Source of the DNA: Pyrobaculum sp. 3827-6
Lineage (GTDB): Archaea > Thermoproteota > Thermoprotei > Thermoproteales > Thermoproteaceae
NCBI RefSeq assembly: GCF_025641885.1
Contig: NZ_JAOTQN010000002.1
Span: 62,001 to 126,000, forward strand
DNA length: 64,000 nucleotides
Reading direction: 5' to 3'
Numbering within the stretch: the first letter of the stretch is position 1; every line of letters starts with the position of its first letter. Shown piece after piece: positions 56,838-64,000 of the stretch. The translations under genes were made by a program, and so were the position numbers. Under the pieces are notes generated by a model. The model was given only the letters and a program-made list of their open reading frames with translations. It did not search any database and was not told the DNA's origin.

Positions 56838-59800
56838 TTACTTCGGCGGGGCGAGTATCTGCATTAGGCGTCTCCTCCTCCAGTTGTTGTACTCAATTAT
56901 CAATATCGCTAGTATCACTATCACCACCAGCAACAGCAGGGCGTAGAGCACAAGCGTCGGCAACGGTATCCTGGTTCCAAAGAAGTCCAGCCCAGCTGTG
57001 CCCGGCACAACCACCTGGATATTCTTCACATCACCCGCGTTCAGCGTCACCTGGGCCGTGGCGTCCTTACCCAGGGCCGACACCTTGACCTGGTAGCTAC
57101 CGGCCAGCACCTCGACGCTCTTCGGCGGGCTGGTAAACTCCAGAGTCAGCGGACCAGTTAGGCCGACGTAAGTCACATAGTTGTCGATCGGCTTCTTATC
57201 GTCATCGACAGCAGTGATGCTCAGCTTCGCAGTCGGCACCTGTATAGTGGCAGTGGCCGTCTGGCCGACGCCGACATTCACAGTCTGCGTAAACTCCTTG
57301 TTAAACACCGACGTCTTCACAGTGTACTGGCCAGCCAGCACCTCAACCGGCCCAACCGTGCCCTGGCCGGTGGTGACGCCGACGACGTTGACAGTCCAGT
57401 CACTCCTCACGTTGCCAAAGCCGTCAACGACCTGCGCCACAAGCTTGCCGGTGGGTATCTTGACGCTAATCACCACCTGCGGACCCTTGGCGGTGAACGT
57501 CGTCGTGTTGGTGAAGCCGAGGCCAGTCGCCCTAGCCACGTACCTCTCGCCCTCTACCAGCTCGGTGGTGATCTGGCCCATGCCAGTGGCGACATTCTCC
57601 ACAACCACCGGCCAGTCGTTCCTCACGTTGCCAAAGCCGTCCACCACCTGCACAACAGCCTTCACAGTGGACACCGGTATCTGCAACGCGTAGGCCTTCT
57701 GCTTCAGCTCCAGCGTCTGCGTCTTCACCAGAGCCTTGCCGTCTGGGGTAACCGCGTTGGTAATCACCTTAATAGTATACGGCTGGCCAAGGACGTCTAT
57801 CCTAGGCAACACGACCTGAATCTGGCCGCCAGCCTGCGCCGCCGTGATGTTGCCGTACAGTATCTGCACAGTCCAGTCAGATCTCGGAGCGCCAGTGGCG
57901 TCTACAGCCTGTATAGTTACTATACCAGTGAGTCCCAGCTCGGCGAAGTCCAACCCGGCGAGGAGGTCAGTGGTCTTGCCGCTGAATACCAACACCTGGC
58001 CACCCTTCACCGGCACCTCCTGGCCGCCCAGCGTGACGTGAGTGACGTATATGTCGATGGGGTACTCAACAGATATCGGCACCTTGCCCTGCAGAGCCAT
58101 CACACCACCGCTCACGGTGAATGGGATCCTCACATCCCTCTTCGTGCCGTTGAGGAACTCAACGCCCTTCACGAGGATGTAGCCCCTCGTGGCGCTGTTC
58201 TTCACAGGTATCTCAGTGGCGTACCTCACAGTAGCTACCACGTTCCAGCCGGTCGACGGCACCGAGGCACCCCTCTGTATCTCGAATCTACCAACCGCCA
58301 CCAAGGCGCCAGACGGGTCGTAGACGTAGTAGTAGTAGCTGGTACCGGGCACCTGCGACATCACGCCGCTGGAGTACTTGGAAATCCTGAGGTCAACTAC
58401 CTGGGCGCCGCCGTCGGCGCCGGTCTTGTTAGCCGCGTTAACCAACTGGCCAATTGTAGAAGTATCGACAACCTTTACATACATATTAGTCAGCGGCTTG
58501 CCACTCTCATCCTTGACCGTGACGGTCAACGGATACACATACGTCCTGATCTTCGAATTAGTGGTGGCATTGCCCAGCTCCGTGACGTCTCTCAATGTCT
58601 GCTGATCGTAAACCCATATGGTGAACTCCGGCTTACCTCTCAACAACTGCACCAAGTAGCCGTTGTACCACGCCACTCTAACCACATCGTCCTTACCCAT
58701 ACTTGATAGATCTGGTAGGCTGTGCGCCAAGACGCCAGCGTCAGTGCTGTAGGTCACCGCATATAGGTTACCATATCTGTCAAACAGAGCTACCGTCTGG
58801 TTAGCCAAAGGCCTGTCATTCCAGTCACGTATCTCCTTAAGCGGAAGTGAGGCCATGCTAAAGACATACTTATAGTCGACGTCTGCAACATCAAGCGACA
58901 GATCTTCCCAAATGCCTTGTGTATACTCGGTGATCTTACCGTTGAATATCGAATACGTAGCTATCCTATTCTTAACCTTGCTCTGATCAACATCCATGTG
59001 GCTGGCGTACAACACGTTGAGACTCACATACGGTGGCACGAGCGGCTTTACAATGTCCTGTATCCTCTTGCCACCCAAGTCCATACCGAAGTACCTCAGA
59101 GTATCTACCACGCCGCCGTGGTAGGCCAACACCGTGTACGTGTACGCTGGATCAAACAGCTTTGCGGACCACACGTCGAGTATCCTTAATCCATATGTGC
59201 GGCCGAAGCCGTAGCCAACCAACTTCACAGTGCCCGTCTGCCCAGCATCAATTCTGGACTTCATCACGTCCTCAACACTCGCGGTGTAGGTATAAACATC
59301 CTTCTCCGGCGTGACATACTTAATCCTCACACCAGCAACATATATCGGATAGTTAGCCAAGTTCTCAACAGTGATTCTGTCAAGCGCAACGGTCCTCAAG
59401 GTGTAGTTACCGCCACGCATCCACAGCGCTGTCGAGTTCCAGGCGGGCACCCCTAGATGCTGGCCTATGATCAAGCTACTGGTGCCAGAGGTGCCGAAGC
59501 CCAGCCCAGTAATGTAGCCCTCACCGTCAAACTCGTCTAGATAAGTCCTCGCTATCCACCCAGCAGGGCAGAGATTCGGCACGTAGTTAATCACCAGGTA
59601 GCTCTTGAGCTTATAGCCTCTCACAGTTACCTTCGGATCACTCCACTCAACCACCGCGAACTTAGTACCCAACGCGGGGCCTACAGACGGATCGGAGCTG
59701 GCATTGACAACCCAAATCCGCGCAATACGGGAACCGTGGACGGCAGTCTTGGTATACCAGGCAGGCAACAGCGCAACCTCCCCAGCCTTCACCACGTATG

Positions 59801-62800
59801 TAATCGGGGTACCGAAGCCGACAGAGCCCCACGTCCCCTCAAAGATAGCCTTATTTACTAGATCTCTATTGAGATCAATTACAGATACGTAAGTTTCGGG
59901 ATCTATACGTGGCCGACCAGGCAACTGACACTCGTACATTGAAACCTTCTCATACGTGTTGTAGAGCGGCACCAGCTTACAGACGCGCACATCAGGCTCT
60001 CTATCAATAGCTGGCGTGTATATACGGACGTATATATCAAACCTAATCCTCTGGTCCTCAGTAACAATCCTTAGAATGTTCCTTGACACCTTACCAAACA
60101 GGAGCAACAATCTAACACTGGCGCTGTTGTCCGTCACGTTCCAAAGCATAGTAGTAACGTTGTACACAATCTTGTCTATCAAAGGCGTAAGCCCTGGCGA
60201 AGACAAGTTATAAGCCCTGATCTCAACCTCCACACGCGAAGCGTTCCTCCACACTGGGAACATCACCTCCACAGTCCTATAGTTCAGAACCTCATCTCCA
60301 CGCAAAATGATCCTAAATCTGTATGTCGTATCTAGAGGTTGCACAACACGCTCGGCGGGGTTCAGCATTATGCAACCGCCGCTCTCAGTCAGCAATGGGT
60401 AGAAGCCGTACCAATTTGCCCACTCCGCAGTACGTTCAAACACGTCAAGAGTTCTATAGTACCACTGGTACTTTGATACAGTAACCCACCTATCGAAGGA
60501 TATAATATACTCGGCGGTGTATGGAGCTGGCTTTGTTACATTACGACATACTGTAGCGTTAACGTTTGTGTATGTCACGTTATACGCTACAATCAACGTG
60601 CTGACGTCAATTGCATTATCCTGGTCGGCAGGGATCACATTAAACTCGTAGTAGCCATTGCCAAGATAGTTTATGACGCCCCGCTTAACGTGAATATCTA
60701 GCCTAATAGAACCATTGAAAGCTTGCTGATAGAAGTAATTATACTTAATCGTCCCATTCGGGAACAGCACAGGATTAGCGGATATTATTAAAGTATACGT
60801 CCCATTGAAGATGCCGCTAAATGAAGTAGAGTTAGCAACAGATACAACAGGCGGCTTCGCATTATTCGCAGGCACCAGCACTATCTGATAGCTGGATGCG
60901 CCACCCACGCTGGAATGACGACCAGATGTAGAGAACCTTATAGTAGTATTGAAGATCGCCTTCTCACCGAGGACGGTCTCATTGGTACATTCCTTCATCG
61001 TGGGGCTCTCAGTACTACGCCCAACTGCCGCCATGTAGAGAGGATCAGTGGCATTTCTAAGCACCACTGCATTCGGCAGATAGACAAAATCACTTCCAGC
61101 CGACACTTCTCTATACCAGCCATAGAAATCAGGATAAGGCCCTCCAACACGAGAGTTATACTGCAACTTACCATTGCGATAGGCATTCCATCTATCTTGA
61201 ACTGTTTTCAGAGGTGGCGATGCGGAGAAATTAAGGGCTACTGTGTAATTATCTAGCCTCCATTTCAGTGGTAACTCAAGCCCTCTGGCATAGCTGTAGA
61301 AGTCGTAGAATGGACCCAAGATATATTTCAGCTGGCTCTCGTTAGATAGGTAATTTTCGAACTTTTTAGCAACGAAGTGACCGACAAAGGCATCTGTGAA
61401 GGTGTATCCAATTAACGATGCCACTTGCGTCTCTCCGCTCTTGGATACAGTATTCACTCTGACCGGAACTACGTCCGTCTTTATGTCAAGGACGGGACCT
61501 GTTATTGTGACATAGTCGTCAAACACTTTGTAGCCCATGTACCACACAATCACGCGGAATCTCTGACCTAGCATAAATAGGCGGGCAACCTCCCCGGCAC
61601 CCACGGTTTTAACTGTGAAGTCACAGAGATACGGCAACTCCTTCGGCTGGTTCGACGTCAGCAAGAACACGGCGGCCGGAGACGTCGTAGAGAAGTTGGC
61701 AAGCCACCCCGCCATTGCCGCGAAGGCCAAGGCATTTGAGGCATTAGCAAACGCAATTTTTCTGTACCACTCAGCCGCCGCTGTATCGCTACGAGGATCA
61801 AATCCTAGAATGTTGGCTACCCTCTTGCGGTAGTCAGGAGGCAGTGTTGGCTCGGGGTTGGGACATCCAGCAAACTGCTTTGCCTTAGCTAAGTAGTACT
61901 CGGCAAGTCTCTCATATATAGGCCTCATGCCAGTAATACCGACAATCCTGAAGTCGGTCAACACGACGTGATCACCAACCCTACGACCCTCTGGGAGGCC
62001 CCACATTGGCGGTCTCCACATTGTTGCTCCGTACCAAACACCTCCGTCGATGATTAGTGTGACATTCAGCGGAATGGGGTCAGTGGCACCTGGATATGGA
62101 CCTAGGTTGACATACTGGCTACTTAACAAATACTTACCAGTTTTATCAAATAGTCTCACAACGAGGTCAAAGACACCGACTTCCAAGTCATACGGCTTCT
62201 TGCCACACGCATATGACAAATCTAGATTAACCTTGCCTTTATAGACTACCTTGTTCTCGTCTAGATCATCGCGTGTACCAAGGGTATACACTTCGGGCCA
62301 GAATCTTGGATGAATATTCTTCCTCTTCAGGTCATTAACGTCGTACCCCATCACCTTTAAGTAACTTAAGTACGAGCTACCGAATTGATCCTGGTCGTAT
62401 GTATATATGTATACTTTATCTTTTGAGGGTGCAATTGTTCTGACGCGAACATTAACATTAACACCAAGCGGCACGTTTACTAACAAAGCCTGGCCGTCTT
62501 TTCTTGAGATTCCTCTGCTTATCTCATTACCGTCCGCACCCGTTACAGTCACTACGAAGCCCATCAACACGTCTTTTCTGGGATCGACGTTGAGGTACGT
62601 GGCGTTGCTCCACACCCGGAAGACCACGGGCGCAATTGGCAAATAGAACACCGGCTTCCGAGCGGCGGCCTGAATCTTGTACACAGGAATCCTGATAGGA
62701 GTAACTGTACCAGAAGCGAGTGCAGAGGCGTTTCCAGCGGCGCTCAGCTTGTATCCGAAGTAGTTGAGATAAGCGTAAGCTTCTAGATAGCCGCCTGCGA

Positions 62801-64000
62801 AGTTTATCTTAGGTATGCCCCAATCATCTATAGGTATAGCCAACCTGATGGGCACCTCGGCAAGCAGAGGCACTCTGGTGATAGTTATATTAACCATCTT
62901 CCCGTCGACATCAACAGGAATTACGATGTCTAGATATGCCGTGCCTGTCGACAAACCTGTAATGACGTTTCCACAAGCATCGCGGATCAGGGCATTCTGC
63001 AGAATCCTAAACACAGCTATATGCAACGTGTGCTCCATATCATAGATTCTGAACGAGCCCTCAGACACGCTTAGGACATATGCCTGTCTGCTTAACTCAG
63101 GGTCATCAGAACCGCTGTAGTCAGCTTCAACAAGCGCTGACCTCGACTGTGCAGGTATTACCGCGGTGCCGGGCACGGTGATTTCAAATGTTTGACTCAC
63201 TGGGTAGTATGCCTTTAGATTAGCTACACCTATCCTCACATCACCCTGATATATACTGAATCTATACCTCATTGCAACGCGTGTAGATAGCTCATAGCGC
63301 TTGTACAGATCGCTGGACGTGACCTCCCTATCTGAGAGGTATCTTAACTTGGGTACGTTATTATCATCGTAGAACAACACTACAACAGGTGGTAGAGGTA
63401 GATAGCCGCTGGCGTTTAACAACGCCAATGCGGTAGCTCTCGTGCCGACGAGAGCCGGCACAAACTCATAAGGCGGCAGTGTCCAGATCAGCTGGCCGCT
63501 CCACGGATCCACAGAAATAATTTTATCGCCCATGTAGTCTAGATACACCCCACCGTCGGAGTCAACGACAAATCTTAGTCCTGCGACCTCGTCAGCATCG
63601 GTATATCTATATCCTCTATCAGCTAGAGGTAGCGTGGCATTGCCCCACTTCCATAGCAATATCTTGATGGGGAGTACTGACACTGTAAGATTTGCCTTCA
63701 GCCTACTGGTACTCGTTAGTGGCATCTCGAGCACGACAGTGTTGGCACCTATGTTCTCCCGGTTGTAGCTGTACTCCACCACTAACTTAGACACGAAAGC
63801 CACGCCGCTAGTGTCAATCTTCTTGTCAAAATTGCTTAAAGTAAGCTTACCGACGACCCTCACCAACCTGGCTGGTTCGTAGAGCCGGAATATCGCGTCT
63901 CTGAAGGCGTTTCTATCCATCTTTCTATAACACTGTAGTAGGTCATTAAAGGAAGTAATAGGCGATATTCCTACCTGGCTACAGGCCACCTTCAGCGCTG
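56838..64000 (-). CDS. Giant surface protein with Ig-like repeats and C-terminal membrane anchor (5' truncated)
   Basis: The frame is open to the window edge, so the N-terminus (more than 2,386 residues in) is missing. The first ~1,750 visible residues are beta-rich with many N-x-S/T sites and few cysteines. About 600 residues from the C-terminus, domains of ~75-85 residues repeat, several with the core Q-V-V-D-G-F-G-N-V-R-[NS]-D-W. A membrane helix (LVLYALLLLVVIVILAILII) and a basic tail NNWRRRR close the protein. This is the plan of an S-layer or giant adhesin anchored in the membrane. Confidence 0.88.
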   Translation of the reverse strand, partial: ALKVACSQVGISPITSFNDLLQCYRKMDRNAFRDAIFRLYEPARLVRVVGKLTLSNFDKKIDTSGVAFVSKLVVEYSYNRENIGANTVVLEMPLTSTSRLKANLTVSVLPIKILLWKWGNATLPLADRGYRYTDADEVAGLRFVVDSDGGVYLDYMGDKIISVDPWSGQLIWTLPPYEFVPALVGTRATALALLNASGYLPLPPVVVLFYDDNNVPKLRYLSDREVTSSDLYKRYELSTRVAMRYRFSIYQGDVRIGVANLKAYYPVSQTFEITVPGTAVIPAQSRSALVEADYSGSDDPELSRQAYVLSVSEGSFRIYDMEHTLHIAVFRILQNALIRDACGNVITGLSTGTAYLDIVIPVDVDGKMVNITITRVPLLAEVPIRLAIPIDDWGIPKINFAGGYLEAYAYLNYFGYKLSAAGNASALASGTVTPIRIPVYKIQAAARKPVFYLPIAPVVFRVWSNATYLNVDPRKDVLMGFVVTVTGADGNEISRGISRKDGQALLVNVPLGVNVNVRVRTIAPSKDKVYIYTYDQDQFGSSYLSYLKVMGYDVNDLKRKNIHPRFWPEVYTLGTRDDLDENKVVYKGKVNLDLSYACGKKPYDLEVGVFDLVVRLFDKTGKYLLSSQYVNLGPYPGATDPIPLNVTLIIDGGVWYGATMWRPPMWGLPEGRRVGDHVVLTDFRIVGITGMRPIYERLAEYYLAKAKQFAGCPNPEPTLPPDYRKRVANILGFDPRSDTAAAEWYRKIAFANASNALAFAAMAGWLANFSTTSPAAVFLLTSNQPKELPYLCDFTVKTVGAGEVARLFMLGQRFRVIVWYMGYKVFDDYVTITGPVLDIKTDVVPVRVNTVSKSGETQVASLIGYTFTDAFVGHFVAKKFENYLSNESQLKYILGPFYDFYSYARGLELPLKWRLDNYTVALNFSASPPLKTVQDRWNAYRNGKLQYNSRVGGPYPDFYGWYREVSAGSDFVYLPNAVVLRNATDPLYMAAVGRSTESPTMKECTNETVLGEKAIFNTTIRFSTSGRHSSVGGASSYQIVLVPANNAKPPVVSVANSTSFSGIFNGTYTLIISANPVLFPNGTIKYNYFYQQAFNGSIRLDIHVKRGVINYLGNGYYEFNVIPADQDNAIDVSTLIVAYNVTYTNVNATVCRNVTKPAPYTAEYIISFDRWVTVSKYQWYYRTLDVFERTAEWANWYGFYPLLTESGGCIMLNPAERVVQPLDTTYRFRIILRGDEVLNYRTVEVMFPVWRNASRVEVEIRAYNLSSPGLTPLIDKIVYNVTTMLWNVTDNSASVRLLLLFGKVSRNILRIVTEDQRIRFDIYVRIYTPAIDREPDVRVCKLVPLYNTYEKVSMYECQLPGRPRIDPETYVSVIDLNRDLVNKAIFEGTWGSVGFGTPITYVVKAGEVALLPAWYTKTAVHGSRIARIWVVNASSDPSVGPALGTKFAVVEWSDPKVTVRGYKLKSYLVINYVPNLCPAGWIARTYLDEFDGEGYITGLGFGTSGTSSLIIGQHLGVPAWNSTALWMRGGNYTLRTVALDRITVENLANYPIYVAGVRIKYVTPEKDVYTYTASVEDVMKSRIDAGQTGTVKLVGYGFGRTYGLRILDVWSAKLFDPAYTYTVLAYHGGVVDTLRYFGMDLGGKRIQDIVKPLVPPYVSLNVLYASHMDVDQSKVKNRIATYSIFNGKITEYTQGIWEDLSLDVADVDYKYVFSMASLPLKEIRDWNDRPLANQTVALFDRYGNLYAVTYSTDAGVLAHSLPDLSSMGKDDVVRVAWYNGYLVQLLRGKPEFTIWVYDQQTLRDVTELGNATTNSKIRTYVYPLTVTVKDESGKPLTNMYVKVVDTSTIGQLVNAANKTGADGGAQVVDLRISKYSSGVMSQVPGTSYYYYVYDPSGALVAVGRFEIQRGASVPSTGWNVVATVRYATEIPVKNSATRGYILVKGVEFLNGTKRDVRIPFTVSGGVMALQGKVPISVEYPIDIYVTHVTLGGQEVPVKGGQVLVFSGKTTDLLAGLDFAELGLTGIVTIQAVDATGAPRSDWTVQILYGNITAAQAGGQIQVVLPRIDVLGQPYTIKVITNAVTPDGKALVKTQTLELKQKAYALQIPVSTVKAVVQVVDGFGNVRNDWPVVVENVATGMGQITTELVEGERYVARATGLGFTNTTTFTAKGPQVVISVKIPTGKLVAQVVDGFGNVRSDWTVNVVGVTTGQGTVGPVEVLAGQYTVKTSVFNKEFTQTVNVGVGQTATATIQVPTAKLSITAVDDDKKPIDNYVTYVGLTGPLTLEFTSPPKSVEVLAGSYQVKVSALGKDATAQVTLNAGDVKNIQVVVPGTAGLDFFGTRIPLPTLVLYALLLLVVIVILAILIIEYNNWRRRRLMQILAPPK
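57130..57925 (-). repeat. Tandem Ig-like domain repeats within the giant surface gene
   Basis: Three to four units about 230-260 nt apart each encode a version of V-V-D-G-F-G-N-V-R-x-D-W. The two closest, at about 57360-57440 and 57590-57660, share a 16-nt identical stretch (ctcacgttgccaaagc) and near-identical flanks. The units at about 57170-57240 and 57850-57920 are more diverged. Confidence 0.6.

Overview
The window reads as chromosomal DNA of a hyperthermophilic crenarchaeon of the order Thermoproteales, most likely a Pyrobaculum. The grounds are archaeal information genes (MCM, Hel308, ATP-dependent DNA ligase, L14e, Cbf5, Clp1, archaeal CoaD, Thg1-like protein), A/T-rich TATA elements 20-30 nt before mostly leaderless GTG/TTG/ATG starts, tRNA genes with non-canonical introns, and proteins resembling the Pyrobaculum PaREP1 and PaREP2 families. 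Several starts below were moved downstream of the longest ORF because the TATA position requires it.

Layout. 1-2.4 kb: a truncated P-loop ATPase converges on elp3. 2.9-12.6 kb: a minus-strand surface and pilus locus. In transcription order it holds a major type IV pilin-like protein, a second pilin-like protein, a GT-C membrane glycosyltransferase, a secreted beta-propeller-type protein with a C-terminal anchor, a frameshifted third pilin-like gene, and a tightly coupled five-gene set of pseudopilin-like proteins. 12.7-18.9 kb: a loosely packed accessory stretch with two related nuclease-like/coiled-coil genes, a PaREP1 pseudogene with an internal TAG, a hendecad-repeat coiled-coil protein and a HEPN/MNT pair. 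18.9-26.9 kb: mcm, a possible Panacea-type antitoxin plus nuclease pair, a PIN-like gene, hel308, prephenate dehydratase and an HDAC-fold protein. 27-43.7 kb: housekeeping genes, often divergent around one TATA box, including M28 and M32 peptidases, coaD, Thg1-like, endonuclease III, peroxiredoxin with a frameshifted TusA-like partner, an EamA transporter, a CinA-like protein, and rpl14e-cbf5.

43.7-46.7 kb: an island bounded by two intron-containing tRNA genes. tRNA-Arg(GCG) has two introns, at 30/31 and inside the T-stem at 51/52. tRNA-Glu(UUC) has an intron in its acceptor stem. Between them lie PaREP2-like genes, a 3' tRNA fragment and gene debris. 47-56.8 kb: TauE/SafE permease, Clp1 kinase, NfeD-like protein, a coiled-coil/cysteine cluster with a sugar nucleotidyltransferase, PfkB kinase, DNA ligase, CYTH protein, a thioredoxin-like protein with a polyproline spacer, and AMMECR1. 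56.8-64 kb: a giant surface protein (more than 2,380 residues) that runs off the window.

The most distinctive parts are the pilus/surface locus with its glycosyltransferase and frameshift, the two unusually interrupted tRNA genes, and three genes each broken by one or two bases (pilin-like, PaREP1, TusA-like). No CRISPR array, rRNA gene or intact insertion sequence was seen.
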